DNA of 64,000 nt from Phaeobacter sp. A36a-5a (GTDB lineage Bacteria; Pseudomonadota; Alphaproteobacteria; Rhodobacterales; Rhodobacteraceae): contig NZ_JBBLYU010000003.1 in NCBI RefSeq assembly GCF_037911135.1, positions 372,001-436,000 of the forward strand, given 5' to 3'. Positions 54,331 through 63,767 of the stretch are shown piece after piece. The translations under genes were made by a program, and so were the position numbers. Under the pieces are notes generated by a model. The model did not search any database. It had not been told where the DNA came from and saw only the letters and a list, made by a program, of their open reading frames with translations. Positions within the stretch are counted from its first letter, which is position 1. Each line of letters starts with the position of its first letter.

Positions 54331-56601
54331 ATGACCCGTATTCCTTCCAAGGCAGAAATCCTCGAGTGGATCTCAGCCCATCCGACCCATAACTCTAAAC
54401 GCGACATCGCCAAGGCTTTCGGCATCAAAGGCTCCGACAGGATCGACCTGAAAAGGATCCTCAAGGAGCTCGAGGCAGAAGGCCATCTGGAGAAGCGCAA
54501 GAAAACCTACCGCGACCCGGAGCGCCTGCCGCCGGTCAGTGTCCTTCAGGTTAAGGCTCCGGACAGCGATGGCGATCTTTTTGCGCGTCCGCTGGAATGG
54601 CACGGCGAAGGCGTAGAACCCATCGTGCTGGTGATGCCGCGTGCGTCCGATCCTGCGCTGGGCGAGGGGGATCGGATCCTGGCACGTCTAACCCTGGTTC
54701 AGGACGCCGAATATCACTATGAGGCACGGCTCATCCGCCGTATTGGCACGAACCCGCGCCGGGTCATCGGGATCTTCCGCAAGGGTGATGAAGGCGGTCG
54801 TATCGTGCCTATCGACAAATCGGCATCGACGGAATGGGCGGTCGCGGAAAACGCCACCCATGGTGCGCGCGACGGTGAACTGGTTGAAGCCGAGCAGGCC
54901 GGACCGAAATCGCGTCTTGGCCTGCCGCGGGCCCGCGTTGTCGACCGTCTTGGTGATCCGTCAGCGCCCAAGGCGGTCTCGTTGATCGCCATCCATCAGC
55001 ACGGCATCCCCGACCATTTCCCCGATGAGGTAATTACGGAGGCCGATGCGGCCAAACCCATGGGGCTGAAGGGGCGCGAAGATCTGCGCGATCTGCCGTT
55101 GATCACCATCGACCCGGCGGATGCACGGGACCATGACGACGCCTGCTATGCCCATGCGGATGACGACCCGAAGAATCCCGGTGGCCATGTCATCTGGGTC
55201 GCGATTGCCGATGTCGCGGCCTATGTGCGCCCCGAGTCGATGCTGGATCGCGAGGCCCGTAAACGCGGCAATTCCAGCTATTTCCCGGATCGGGTCGTGC
55301 CGATGTTGCCTGACCGTCTGTCCGGCGATCTCTGCAGCCTCCACGAAGGGGTGCCGCGCGCCTGTATCGCCGTTCGGATGCAGATTGATGCGCATGGAAA
55401 CAAGATCGGCCATCGCTTTGTGCGCGGGTTGATGCGGTCTGCGGCATCGCTGCACTACGGGGAAGTGCAGGAGGCCATGGATGGGACGCCGAATGATCGC
55501 ACGGGCCCCTTCTTAGAGCCTGTTATCAAGCCGCTTTATGCTGCCTACGCAGCCTTGGTCAAAGCGCGCGCAGACCGTCAGCCGCTTGATCTCGACCTAC
55601 CCGAACGCAAGATTGTTCTGGACGAGAAGGGCACGGTCGTCTCGGTTAATTTCCGCGACCGGCTGGATGCGCACAAGCTGATTGAGGAGTTCATGGTGCT
55701 TGCCAATGTGGCGGCCGCCGAGACCCTGATCAAGAAGCGTACTCCGCTGTTGTTCCGCGTGCATGAGGAACCGGCACCAGAGAAGCTGGAAGCGCTCCGC
55801 GAAACCGCCCGCGCGGCCGGGCTTTCGCTGGCCAAAGGGCAGGTGTTGCAGACCCGTCATCTGAATGCACTGCTGCATGGGGCTGCGGGCACCGATGACG
55901 CTGAGTTGATCAACATCTCGACTCTTCGCTCCATGCAGCAGGCCTATTATGCGCCTGAGAACTTTGGGCATTTCGGTCTCGCCCTGCGCAACTATGCGCA
56001 TTTTACCTCACCGATCCGCCGCTACGCCGACCTTATCGTGCACCGGGCGCTGATTTCAGCCCATGGCTGGGGCGACGACGGTTTGGCGACCTCCGAAATT
56101 GAGCGGCTGGAGCAGATCGCCACCCATATCTCCGAGACTGAGCGGCGGTCGATGATGGCGGAACGGGACACCACCGATCGTTATCTGGCGGCCTATCTGG
56201 CCGAACGGGTCGGCAATGAATTCGAAGGCCGGATCAGCGGCATCGCGCGCTTTGGCGCTTTTGTGAAACTGGACGAAACCGGGGCTGATGGCCTGGTGCC
56301 CGTCCGGTCCATCGGCCGGGAGTTCTTTCACTTTGATGCCGAGGCGGGAACCTTGATGGGCTCCGATACCGGGTTGATCATCGCCATCGGCCAGCGGGTG
56401 AAGGTGCGATTGGCACAGGCGACCCCGGTGACCGGTGGGTTGGAGCTTGAACTTCTGTCTATCGACGACAAGCCGATGCCTGCGGGGGGTGGCAGCGGAC
56501 GCCGCAGCCCGGCCGGGCGCTCGGTGAAACGCAAATCCGCCAAAGCAAAGGCCAAGCGCAGCAAGATCAAGCGCAAGGTGGAGAGAAAGCGCCGCAGCTA
56601 A
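54331..56601 (+). CDS. rnr: Ribonuclease R
   Basis: A 756-residue processive 3'-5' exoribonuclease that degrades structured RNA. Order: an N-terminal helix-turn-helix-like part (ILEWISAHPTHNSKRDIAKAFGIKGSDRIDLKRILKELEAEGHL), cold-shock domains, the RNB catalytic domain with its aspartates (ITIDPADARDHDDACYA) and GNSSYFPDRVVPMLPDRLSG, an S1 domain (NEFEGRISGIARFGAFVKLDETGADGLVPV) and a Lys/Arg-rich tail (KRKSAKAKAKRSKIKRK). Length is normal for alphaproteobacteria. The ribosome site is weak. Confidence 0.96.
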   Translation: MTRIPSKAEILEWISAHPTHNSKRDIAKAFGIKGSDRIDLKRILKELEAEGHLEKRKKTYRDPERLPPVSVLQVKAPDSDGDLFARPLEWHGEGVEPIVLVMPRASDPALGEGDRILARLTLVQDAEYHYEARLIRRIGTNPRRVIGIFRKGDEGGRIVPIDKSASTEWAVAENATHGARDGELVEAEQAGPKSRLGLPRARVVDRLGDPSAPKAVSLIAIHQHGIPDHFPDEVITEADAAKPMGLKGREDLRDLPLITIDPADARDHDDACYAHADDDPKNPGGHVIWVAIADVAAYVRPESMLDREARKRGNSSYFPDRVVPMLPDRLSGDLCSLHEGVPRACIAVRMQIDAHGNKIGHRFVRGLMRSAASLHYGEVQEAMDGTPNDRTGPFLEPVIKPLYAAYAALVKARADRQPLDLDLPERKIVLDEKGTVVSVNFRDRLDAHKLIEEFMVLANVAAAETLIKKRTPLLFRVHEEPAPEKLEALRETARAAGLSLAKGQVLQTRHLNALLHGAAGTDDAELINISTLRSMQQAYYAPENFGHFGLALRNYAHFTSPIRRYADLIVHRALISAHGWGDDGLATSEIERLEQIATHISETERRSMMAERDTTDRYLAAYLAERVGNEFEGRISGIARFGAFVKLDETGADGLVPVRSIGREFFHFDAEAGTLMGSDTGLIIAIGQRVKVRLAQATPVTGGLELELLSIDDKPMPAGGGSGRRSPAGRSVKRKSAKAKAKRSKIKRKVERKRRS

Positions 56602-56625
56602 CAGCGGCGCGCCCCTTGTTAGGCG

Positions 56626-57072
56626 CTAGTTGAAACGGTCCGGGTCAACCCGGGTCTCACCGGCTACGGTCGTGGAGGCATGATAGGTCAGCGCGTGACG
56701 GATCAACCAGCCGTGGCGCAATGGCTCCACATCTTCGACCCGGTCGAACAATACGCCGCGGGTCCCGTCGAATTTGTCCCAGGCTGGATAGCGACTGGCA
56801 AAATTGTCGATCACTCTGCTCTGGCAGTGAACCAGCAGGGCGAATCGCGCGTGCTTCGATGGTCCCAGCCGCAGCGGTGTTCCAAGCCCGGAGCGCGCCG
56901 CCGCATATGACGGTTGACCCCATTTCAATGTCTCGGCCACCGCCCCGACCTCCGGGGCATTCTCTGCAACCTCAAAGATCAGCTCCCGCAGACGCAACAG
57001 GCCTTCGCGCGCGTCCGGGGGGGCTTGATCAAAGACGGCAGCGACTTCGGCGCTGGCAAAGGGGCGTATCAT
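56626..57072 (-). CDS. DUF1801-type protein
   Basis: A 148-residue protein of the YdhG/DUF1801 kind: LRLRELIFEVAENAPEVGAVAETLKWGQPSYAA and GTPLRLGPSKHARFALLVHCQSR. The family is a small beta-sandwich of unknown function, often near stress or regulatory genes. It diverges from a WYL-domain regulator, a common neighbour, with a palindrome between them. No signal peptide. Confidence 0.8.
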   Translation of the reverse strand: MIRPFASAEVAAVFDQAPPDAREGLLRLRELIFEVAENAPEVGAVAETLKWGQPSYAAARSGLGTPLRLGPSKHARFALLVHCQSRVIDNFASRYPAWDKFDGTRGVLFDRVEDVEPLRHGWLIRHALTYHASTTVAGETRVDPDRFN

Positions 57073-57120
57073 ATCCGTTTGGCTCCTTGATGAATGGTCT
57101 CTCTGTTTTAGCGGCGCGTG

Positions 57121-57137
57121 ATGACAGAAACCGTCAT
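57121..57137. promoter_or_regulatory. Inverted repeat between DUF1801 gene and WYL regulator
   Basis: ATGAC-AGAAACC-GTCAT has perfect five-base arms and lies 22 bases before the regulator start and 49 bases from the divergent gene. It is a plausible operator for the neighbouring YafY-type regulator. Confidence 0.45.
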
Positions 57138-57158
57138 TAGAGTTAGAGAGTATGAGAC

Positions 57159-57893
57159 ATGTCTCGATCTCATCGTCTCTTTCAGCTTATGCAGTTGCTG
57201 CGCCAGGGTGCCGGTCCTCATACCGCCGCCGGACTGGCGCAGGATCTGGGAATTTCGGCCCGCAGCGTGCACCGGGACATCGCAACCCTGCGCGAGATGG
57301 GGGCGATTATCGACGGAGAGGCAGGCTATGGCTTCACCCTGATCGAAGACAACGCATTGCCGCCCATGGGGTTTCGCGACACTGAATTGGAAGCGCTGGT
57401 TCTGGGACTGCGCGAAGTTCAGCAGATCGGCGATCCAGAACTGGCGGATGCCGCCGCCGAGGCCTTGCGAAAGTTGCAGGCCAGATTGCCGGACCGGCAG
57501 GCCCACAGGCTGCGCCATGCTGTCCTGTCAGCCTATCGCTTTCAGAGGCCGGAGCCGCCGGGTATTGCGCTGGCGGATCTGCGCCGTGCCACATGGGACG
57601 AGGTCGAGGTCCTGCTGGACTACTGCGATGCCAAAGGCGCGGTCACCAAGCGGCAGGTGAAACCGCTCGGTCTGGTCTATTTCGATCGCTCCACGGTGCT
57701 GATCGCCTGGTGCGGGCTGCGCGATGATGTGCGGGTGTTTCGGGTGGATCGGATTGCCGGGTTCGAGGCGACAAACATCAGCTTTCGCCCGCAACGCGTC
57801 CCGATGCTGCGGGATGCGCTGGCCCAGATGCGGGCCGATCGTGTCCCCTGCGGGCCAGTCCAAACCGCAGCCCCGGATCCGCCCGAGGCTTGA
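57159..57893 (+). CDS. YafY-type HTH/WYL transcriptional regulator
   Basis: A 244-residue regulator with an N-terminal HTH-11 (RLFQLMQLLRQGAGPHTAAGLAQDLGISARSVHRDIATLREMGAIIDGEAGYGFTL) and a WYL-type ligand domain (GAVTKRQVKPLGLVYFDRSTVLIAWCGLRDDVRVFRVDRIAG). The family usually represses a nearby gene and senses nucleic-acid-like or small ligands. It diverges from the DUF1801 gene, its likely target. Confidence 0.87.
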   Translation: MSRSHRLFQLMQLLRQGAGPHTAAGLAQDLGISARSVHRDIATLREMGAIIDGEAGYGFTLIEDNALPPMGFRDTELEALVLGLREVQQIGDPELADAAAEALRKLQARLPDRQAHRLRHAVLSAYRFQRPEPPGIALADLRRATWDEVEVLLDYCDAKGAVTKRQVKPLGLVYFDRSTVLIAWCGLRDDVRVFRVDRIAGFEATNISFRPQRVPMLRDALAQMRADRVPCGPVQTAAPDPPEA

Positions 57894-57995
57894 TCCCGGC
57901 AGATCGGCAAACCTCCGCACATCCCTTCAGCGGCGCTTTGTGGGAACCTGCGATGCGGGTAGACTGGCAGCGAGCAGAAAAAAATGAGGTGTAAG

Positions 57996-59390
57996 ATGCG
58001 ATACGATCTTGGCGCCCGAAGGCAGATACTCCTGAAAACGGCGATGGTTGCGGCATTGATGATGACCGCTGTTGGCGCCCAATCCAGCCCGCCGGCTGCA
58101 ACCGGACGACAGGTGGTGGAGGGGGCGACGTCGCAGCCGCCGCAGGTCTCCCTACGACCGATTGCCCGCCCGGTGGCTGTTTCGGCTGTGACGGAGCCGC
58201 GATTGCGACCTCGGACGCGCCCGCTACAGCAGACAACGGCAGCGGAACAGCCCAGCGTTTCGGCCGCCAAGCAGCGCGCTTTTCAGGGCTGGATAACGGC
58301 CTTTCATCCCCGGGCACGGGCCGAGGGGCTGTCACAGGCCACTTTGGACCGTGCGTTTGCTGATGTGAGTTTTGACCCGGATATTGTGCAGCGGGATGGC
58401 AATCAGTCAGAGTTTGTCACTCCTATCTGGACCTATCTTGAGCGCGCGGTTTCCGAGGCGCGGATCGACAACGGCAAGGCGGCGCTGCGCGACCATGCGC
58501 AGACGCTGGCACGAATCGAGGCCCGCTATGGCGTCGACAAGGAAGTCGTTACGGCTGTTTGGGGCATGGAAAGCAACTATGGCCGGTTTCGTGGGGAGCG
58601 TGAAATCATCCGTTCGCTCGCCACATTGGCTTTTGACGGGCGGCGCGGGGCCTTCTTTGAGAGCCAGCTGATCGCCGCCTTGAAGATTCTTCAGGCTGGC
58701 GATGTCTCCCCGCGTGCCATGACGGGCAGCTGGGCAGGGGCCATGGGGCATACGCAGTTCATGCCGACATCTTATCTGGCCTATGCCGTGGATTTCACCG
58801 GGGATGGCAAACGCGATATCTGGTCGGATGATCCCACAGACGCGCTGGCCTCAACCGCAGCCTATCTCAAGCGGTTTGGCTGGGTAAAAGGTCAGCCATG
58901 GGGGCTGGAGGTCCGACTGCCAGTCGGTTTCGACTATGCGCAGGCGGATCGGAAGATCGCCAAATCCGCAGAGAGCTGGCGCAGGCTGGGCGTTACCCTT
59001 GCAGATGGCAGCCCCTTGCCCGACCATGGCGAGGGAGCGCTGCTGCTGCCCGCAGGCGCGCAGGGCGCAGCCTTCATGGTCTATCGAAATTTCGCGGCCA
59101 TCGAACGTTACAATGCAGCCGATGCCTATGTTATCGGCGTGGGTCATCTGAGCGACCGGCTGCGGGGCGGTGGTCCGATTCTGGCCAGCTGGCCGCAGGA
59201 CAGCCGCCCCCTGACCTACAAGGAGCGGCGCGAACTCCAGCAGCGGCTGACAGGGGCGGGATATGGCACCGGCGGCGCGGACGGGCGGATCGGGCCAAAA
59301 ACCCGCGCCGCCCTGCGCGCCTATCAACTGGCGATGGGTCTGACACCCGATGGTCACCCCTCGCTCACGGTATTGAATCGGCTGCGCTGA
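57996..59390 (+). CDS. Lytic murein transglycosylase (MltB-like) with peptidoglycan-binding domain
   Basis: A 464-residue envelope enzyme that cleaves glycan strands of peptidoglycan. It has a signal peptide-like N-terminus (MRYDLGARRQILLKTAMVAALMMTAVGAQ), a Pro-rich linker, then the SLT_2 domain with the catalytic glutamate in AVWGMESNYGRFRG and GAMGHTQFMPTSYLAYAVDFTGDGKRDIW, and a C-terminal PG_binding_1 domain (LQQRLTGAGYGTGGADGRIGPKTRAALRAYQ). ATG 57996 is preferred over 57984 because GAGG lies between them as ribosome site. No lipobox cysteine, so it is periplasmic rather than lipid-anchored. Confidence 0.92.
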   Translation: MRYDLGARRQILLKTAMVAALMMTAVGAQSSPPAATGRQVVEGATSQPPQVSLRPIARPVAVSAVTEPRLRPRTRPLQQTTAAEQPSVSAAKQRAFQGWITAFHPRARAEGLSQATLDRAFADVSFDPDIVQRDGNQSEFVTPIWTYLERAVSEARIDNGKAALRDHAQTLARIEARYGVDKEVVTAVWGMESNYGRFRGEREIIRSLATLAFDGRRGAFFESQLIAALKILQAGDVSPRAMTGSWAGAMGHTQFMPTSYLAYAVDFTGDGKRDIWSDDPTDALASTAAYLKRFGWVKGQPWGLEVRLPVGFDYAQADRKIAKSAESWRRLGVTLADGSPLPDHGEGALLLPAGAQGAAFMVYRNFAAIERYNAADAYVIGVGHLSDRLRGGGPILASWPQDSRPLTYKERRELQQRLTGAGYGTGGADGRIGPKTRAALRAYQLAMGLTPDGHPSLTVLNRLR

Positions 59391-59395
59391 CGGCC

Positions 59396-60934
59396 CTAGC
59401 CGAGCGCAGCCGTAGCAAAGGCAATGGCCAGTCCCAGCCCCAATCCGCAAAGACCGGGCACAACCCAGCCGGACGCCCCTTGGCGGCGTCGGCTTCGGTC
59501 GTCGTTTTCATGGGTCTGCGCGATCAGCGCCTGTTCGACCAGCGCGGGCAGGCGGGGGCCGAAGCGCGCCATCACCTTGGCGGTGCTCATCAGATCGCCG
59601 ACCACCGCGCGCGGGCCGATGGATTTTTTGATGTAATCCTCAACCACGGGGCGCGCTGAATTCCAGATATTGATATGCGGATCCAGCGACCGCGCCACGC
59701 CTTCCACCACCACCATGGTGCGTTGCAGCAGAATCAGCTCGGTGCGGGTCTCCATGCCAAAACGTTCGGTCACCTCAAACAGGTAGTTGAGCAAGCGACC
59801 CATTGAGATATGGGTGGCATCCATGCCAAAAATCGGCTCGCCCACGGCGCGCAACGCACGGGCAAACTCATCGACATCGCGGTCGGCCGGTACATAACCG
59901 GCCTCGAAATGCACCTCGGCCACCCGCTTGTAATCACGCTTGATGAAGCCAAAGAGGATCTCGGCGTAGACGCGGCGGGTGTATTCGTCGATGTGACCCA
60001 TGATGCCAAAATCATAGGCGATGATATCGCCATTGGCGGCGACCTTCAGGTTGCCCTGGTGCATGTCGGCATGGAAATAGCCGTCGCGCAACGCATGGCG
60101 CAGAAACAGCGATAGCACGCGCTCCGCCAACACCCGGCGATCGTGGCCAGCGGCATCCAGCGCGGCATTGTCGCCAAGTGGGAGCCCATCGGCCCAGCCC
60201 AGTGTCATGACGCGGCGGGCCGAGTGATTCCACAGGATTTCCGGCAGCTGAAATCCGTCGTCATCCTTGGTATTGGCGGCAAACTCCGAGGCTGCCGCGC
60301 TTTCCAGTCGCAGGTCCAGCTCACCCTGCACCACGCCGTCGAAATGCTTGATCACATCCATCGGCTTGAGCCGCCGCGCGCCGGGCGCAAACAAATCGGC
60401 GATCCGTGCGGCAAAATAGAATGCGTCCACATCCTTGCGGAAGGCGCGTTCGATGCCGGGGCGCAGAACCTTCACCGCCACTTCGCGACCGCTCTCGACG
60501 AGCCTTGCGCGATGGACCTGCGCGATGGAGGCAGCCGCAATCGGTTCGCTGAATTCGGAATAGATATGCTCGACCGGCTGGCCCAACTCGTGTTCGACCT
60601 GTGCCATGGCTTCGGCGCGGGAAAACGGCGGCAGCTTGTCCTGTAGAACGCGCAGCTGTAGCGCCAGATCGTCACCGACCACATCGGGTCGGGTCGATAG
60701 CACCTGACCGAACTTAATGTAGGCAGGCCCCAGCGCGGTCAGCGCTCGGGTGGCGGGCGGCATCGAGGGATCGCCCTTGTAGCCGAGCCATTTGAACGGC
60801 CAGCCAAGGGTGCGGGCCAGAATACGCAGCGGTTTCGGCGCCTCGAAAGCATCAAGCACCACGTTCATGGCGCCAGTGCGCTCAAAAGTGGCGCCTGTGC
60901 GGATCAGGCGGATAATATTGTGGGGTCCACGCAT
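59396..60934 (-). CDS. ubiB: Ubiquinone biosynthesis kinase-like protein UbiB
   Basis: A 512-residue ABC1/ADCK-family protein needed for ubiquinone synthesis, probably as an ATPase that makes lipid intermediates accessible. It has the KxGQ motif (AYIKFGQVLSTRPD, about 71-84), the alanine-rich loop AAASIAQVHRA, VAVKVLRPG, and the C-terminal hydrophobic segments (VVPGLCGLGLGLAIAFATAALG) for membrane attachment. It follows ubiE by three bases on the same strand. Confidence 0.95.
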   Translation of the reverse strand: MRGPHNIIRLIRTGATFERTGAMNVVLDAFEAPKPLRILARTLGWPFKWLGYKGDPSMPPATRALTALGPAYIKFGQVLSTRPDVVGDDLALQLRVLQDKLPPFSRAEAMAQVEHELGQPVEHIYSEFSEPIAAASIAQVHRARLVESGREVAVKVLRPGIERAFRKDVDAFYFAARIADLFAPGARRLKPMDVIKHFDGVVQGELDLRLESAAASEFAANTKDDDGFQLPEILWNHSARRVMTLGWADGLPLGDNAALDAAGHDRRVLAERVLSLFLRHALRDGYFHADMHQGNLKVAANGDIIAYDFGIMGHIDEYTRRVYAEILFGFIKRDYKRVAEVHFEAGYVPADRDVDEFARALRAVGEPIFGMDATHISMGRLLNYLFEVTERFGMETRTELILLQRTMVVVEGVARSLDPHINIWNSARPVVEDYIKKSIGPRAVVGDLMSTAKVMARFGPRLPALVEQALIAQTHENDDRSRRRQGASGWVVPGLCGLGLGLAIAFATAALG

Positions 60935-60937
60935 GGA

Positions 60938-61690
60938 TCAGATCTTCCAGCCGGAGTGCAGCGCAGCGATTCCCAACGACAGGTTGCGGTATTTGGCATT
61001 GGCAAAACCAGCCGCGCGCACCATCGACAGAAAGGTCTCCTGATCGGGGAAGTTGCGGATCGATTCGACCAGATACTGGTAGCTGTCATAATCGTTCGCG
61101 ATCATCTGCCCCATGCGGGGAATCACGTTGAAGGAATAGAGGTCATAGGCCTTTTGCATGGCCGGGTTCGGCAGCTGGCTGAACTCAAGCACCATCAGGC
61201 GCCCTCCCGGCTTCAAGACACGGTAGGCTTCATTCAGGGCTTCCTGAGGGCGGGTGACGTTCCGAATGCCAAAGGAGATGGTGTAGACATCAAAGCTATT
61301 GTCCTTGAACGGCAGCGCCATGGCATCGCCGGTGACCCAATCCAGGCTATCGGCCATCTGCGCGGCTTCAGCGCGTTTGCGTCCCTCTTCCAGCATCGGG
61401 GCTGTCAGATCGAGCACCGTAGAGTGGCCATAGCCTGCGCGCTTCAGAAACCGGAAGGAAATGTCACCGGTCCCGCCGGCAACATCCAGCAGTCGCTGGC
61501 CGGGGCGCGGCGACAGCCAGTCCATCATCGCATCTTTCCAGATACGATGAATTCCCATGCTCATGACATCGTTCATAACGTCATATTTTGAGGCGACCGA
61601 GTTGAACACGCCCTGCACGCGCCCTGCCTTCTCCGACTCGGGCACGGTTTCGAACCCGAAATGGGTGGTATCTTCAGATCTCTGAGTCAT
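60938..61690 (-). CDS. ubiE: Demethylmenaquinone/2-polyprenyl-methoxybenzoquinol methyltransferase
   Basis: The 250-residue class I methyltransferase makes the C-methylation step of ubiquinone. The SAM site is [17 protein letters not shown]; UbiE signatures [24 protein letters not shown] and [33 protein letters not shown] are present. The start at 61690 is chosen because an open 29-codon extension would run through the promoter shared with the divergent mutM. First gene of ubiE-ubiB. Confidence 0.97.
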   Translation of the reverse strand: MTQRSEDTTHFGFETVPESEKAGRVQGVFNSVASKYDVMNDVMSMGIHRIWKDAMMDWLSPRPGQRLLDVAGGTGDISFRFLKRAGYGHSTVLDLTAPMLEEGRKRAEAAQMADSLDWVTGDAMALPFKDNSFDVYTISFGIRNVTRPQEALNEAYRVLKPGGRLMVLEFSQLPNPAMQKAYDLYSFNVIPRMGQMIANDYDSYQYLVESIRNFPDQETFLSMVRAAGFANAKYRNLSLGIAALHSGWKI

Positions 61691-61795
61691 GCGGCTTGCC
61701 GTTTGTTGTGTGTCGCCCCAGTTATAGGGCGCTGGAAGGGCGGTACAATGCGGCCCTTCGGCCCCATGTTGGTGCAATGTGTCAGGAGGGATGTA

Positions 61796-62647
61796 ATGCC
61801 AGAATTGCCCGAGGTCGAGACGGTGCGCCGCGGATTGTCCCCCGCGATGGAGGGCGCGGTGATCGAAAAGGCCACTGTAAATCGCCCGGATCTGCGCTGG
61901 CCCTTCCCGGAGCGTATGGCGGAACGGCTGACAGGCCGCCGCGTCAATGCGCTTCGGCGGCGATCAAAATACATCCTGGCCGACCTCGACAGTGGCGAGA
62001 CATTGCTGGTGCATCTGGGCATGTCGGGCCGCATGACGGTATCTGGGGATCCCTTGGGACAGTTTGTTCATGATCATCCGCAGGCGCAGAAACATGATCA
62101 TGTGGTCTTCGATATGGATAATGGGGCGCGCATCACCTTTAACGATCCGCGCCGGTTTGGCGCCATGGACCTGCTGGATACGGCCACGGCGGATGAGCAC
62201 AAGCTGCTGGCAGTTCTGGGACCGGAACCGCTGGGCAATGCCTTTCACGAGGATCATCTGATTTCTGCCTTCAGGGGGCGCAATACGCCGGTGAAATCGG
62301 CGCTGCTGGATCAGGGAATCATCGCGGGTCTCGGCAATATCTATGTCTGCGAGGCGCTTTTCCGCGCGGGAATATCACCGCGGCGCAAGGCCGGGCAGAT
62401 CGCCGCGCAGCGGGTTGCCACCCTGGTCCCGATCATCAAGGAGGTCCTGGCAGACGCCATCAAAGCGGGCGGATCATCGCTCAAGGATTTCCGACAAGCT
62501 GATGGAGAACTTGGATATTTTCAGCACAGCTTTGATGTATACGGCCGCGAGGGAGAGCCCTGCCGACGCGCCGGATGTGACGGGAGCATTGCGCGGCTAG
62601 TCCAGTCCGGGCGATCATCCTTCTACTGCGGCAAATGCCAAAGATAG
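61796..62647 (+). CDS. mutM: Formamidopyrimidine-DNA glycosylase
   Basis: A 283-residue DNA repair enzyme that removes oxidised purines such as 8-oxoguanine. The catalytic N-terminal proline and glutamate are in [14 protein letters not shown]; the helix-two-turn-helix region is [24 protein letters not shown]; the C-terminal zinc finger has C-x4-C and C-x2-C pairs ([10 protein letters not shown] and FYCGKCQR). AGGAGGG lies before ATG 61796. It diverges from ubiE, as in many alphaproteobacteria. Confidence 0.97.
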   Translation: MPELPEVETVRRGLSPAMEGAVIEKATVNRPDLRWPFPERMAERLTGRRVNALRRRSKYILADLDSGETLLVHLGMSGRMTVSGDPLGQFVHDHPQAQKHDHVVFDMDNGARITFNDPRRFGAMDLLDTATADEHKLLAVLGPEPLGNAFHEDHLISAFRGRNTPVKSALLDQGIIAGLGNIYVCEALFRAGISPRRKAGQIAAQRVATLVPIIKEVLADAIKAGGSSLKDFRQADGELGYFQHSFDVYGREGEPCRRAGCDGSIARLVQSGRSSFYCGKCQR

Positions 62648-62711
62648 CTTGATCGCGAGGTGTCGCGTGATAATGACTCTTCCCTGAACGGAACAATCGA
62701 AAGCGAATACC

Positions 62712-63488
62712 ATGGCCTATGAGACGATCAACGTCGAAGTGCAGGACCACGTTTGCCAAATTAAACTGAACCGGCCCGAAGCGTTGAACGCGCTCAACTC
62801 CGAGCTTTTGAGTGAACTTTGCACCGCCCTGGAAGAGGCCGATGCCAGCGACAAGGTGCGCTGCATTATCCTGACCGGGTCGGAAAAGGCCTTTGCCGCC
62901 GGCGCCGATATCAAGGAGATGTCGGAACAGAGCTTTACCGAGGTTTTCTCGAACAATCTGTTTGCCGATGTGAACGACCGTATCAGCGCGATCCGCAAGC
63001 CGATCATCGCAGCTGTGGCCGGCTACGCACTGGGCGGCGGCTGTGAGCTGGCCATGCTCTGCGATTTCATCATTGCGGCAGATACTGCCAAATTCGGTCA
63101 GCCCGAGATCAATCTGGGCGTGATCGCCGGCATTGGTGGCACCCAGCGCCTGACTCGTTTTGTGGGCAAATCCAAATCCATGGATATGAACCTGACCGGT
63201 CGTTTCATGACCGCCGAGGAGGCAGAGCGCGCCGGGCTTGTCTCTCGCGTGGTGCCCGCCAAGAAACTGCTGGATGAGGCGACGGCCGCTGCCCACAAGA
63301 TTGCGGAGAAATCCCTGCTGACGGCGATGGCCGTGAAAGAAGCGGTGAACCGCAGCTACGAGCTGCCGCTGAACGAAGGCCTGCTGTTCGAACGTCGTGT
63401 GTTCCACTCGATGTTTGCCACCGAAGATCAGAAAGAGGGCATGGCTGCCTTTCTTGAAAAACGCGAAGCCCAGTTCCGCGACAAGTGA
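62712..63488 (+). CDS. Enoyl-CoA hydratase
   Basis: A 258-residue crotonase that hydrates 2-enoyl-CoA in fatty-acid and amino-acid oxidation. The oxyanion-hole glycines and both catalytic glutamates are present: E112 in [11 protein letters not shown] and E132 in [20 protein letters not shown], at the same spacing as in rat mitochondrial enoyl-CoA hydratase. Downstream of mutM with 64 bases between; a strong terminator follows. Confidence 0.94.
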   Translation: MAYETINVEVQDHVCQIKLNRPEALNALNSELLSELCTALEEADASDKVRCIILTGSEKAFAAGADIKEMSEQSFTEVFSNNLFADVNDRISAIRKPIIAAVAGYALGGGCELAMLCDFIIAADTAKFGQPEINLGVIAGIGGTQRLTRFVGKSKSMDMNLTGRFMTAEEAERAGLVSRVVPAKKLLDEATAAAHKIAEKSLLTAMAVKEAVNRSYELPLNEGLLFERRVFHSMFATEDQKEGMAAFLEKREAQFRDK

Positions 63489-63508
63489 CCGACAGCATCG
63501 AATGAATG

Positions 63509-63540
63509 AAAACGGCAGGCCCTGGGCCTGCCGTTTTCTT
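63509..63540 (+). terminator. Terminator after enoyl-CoA hydratase
   Basis: AAAACGGCAGGC (63509-63520) pairs perfectly with 63526-63537 around a five-base loop, ending in TTTT and CTT. Strong intrinsic terminator; the leading A-tract makes it usable on both strands. Confidence 0.92.
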
Positions 63541-63767
63541 GCTTAACCTTATGCAGAATGACTGCGCGTGTCCGTGCAGATGCGGATATTCCGACGGCCA
63601 CTCACCAGCGCGGACGAGGTGGCTTGCATTCCGTCGGTTTTGACGCTACTACCCGCCGCCATACATGCGCGTGCAGCCCGCTTGGCTAGAATCACACCGG
63701 TGGATCGGATCCGGGTTCGGCTGGCATTGCGCCTATTGAAAACACGAAACCAAAGTTAGGTCCTACA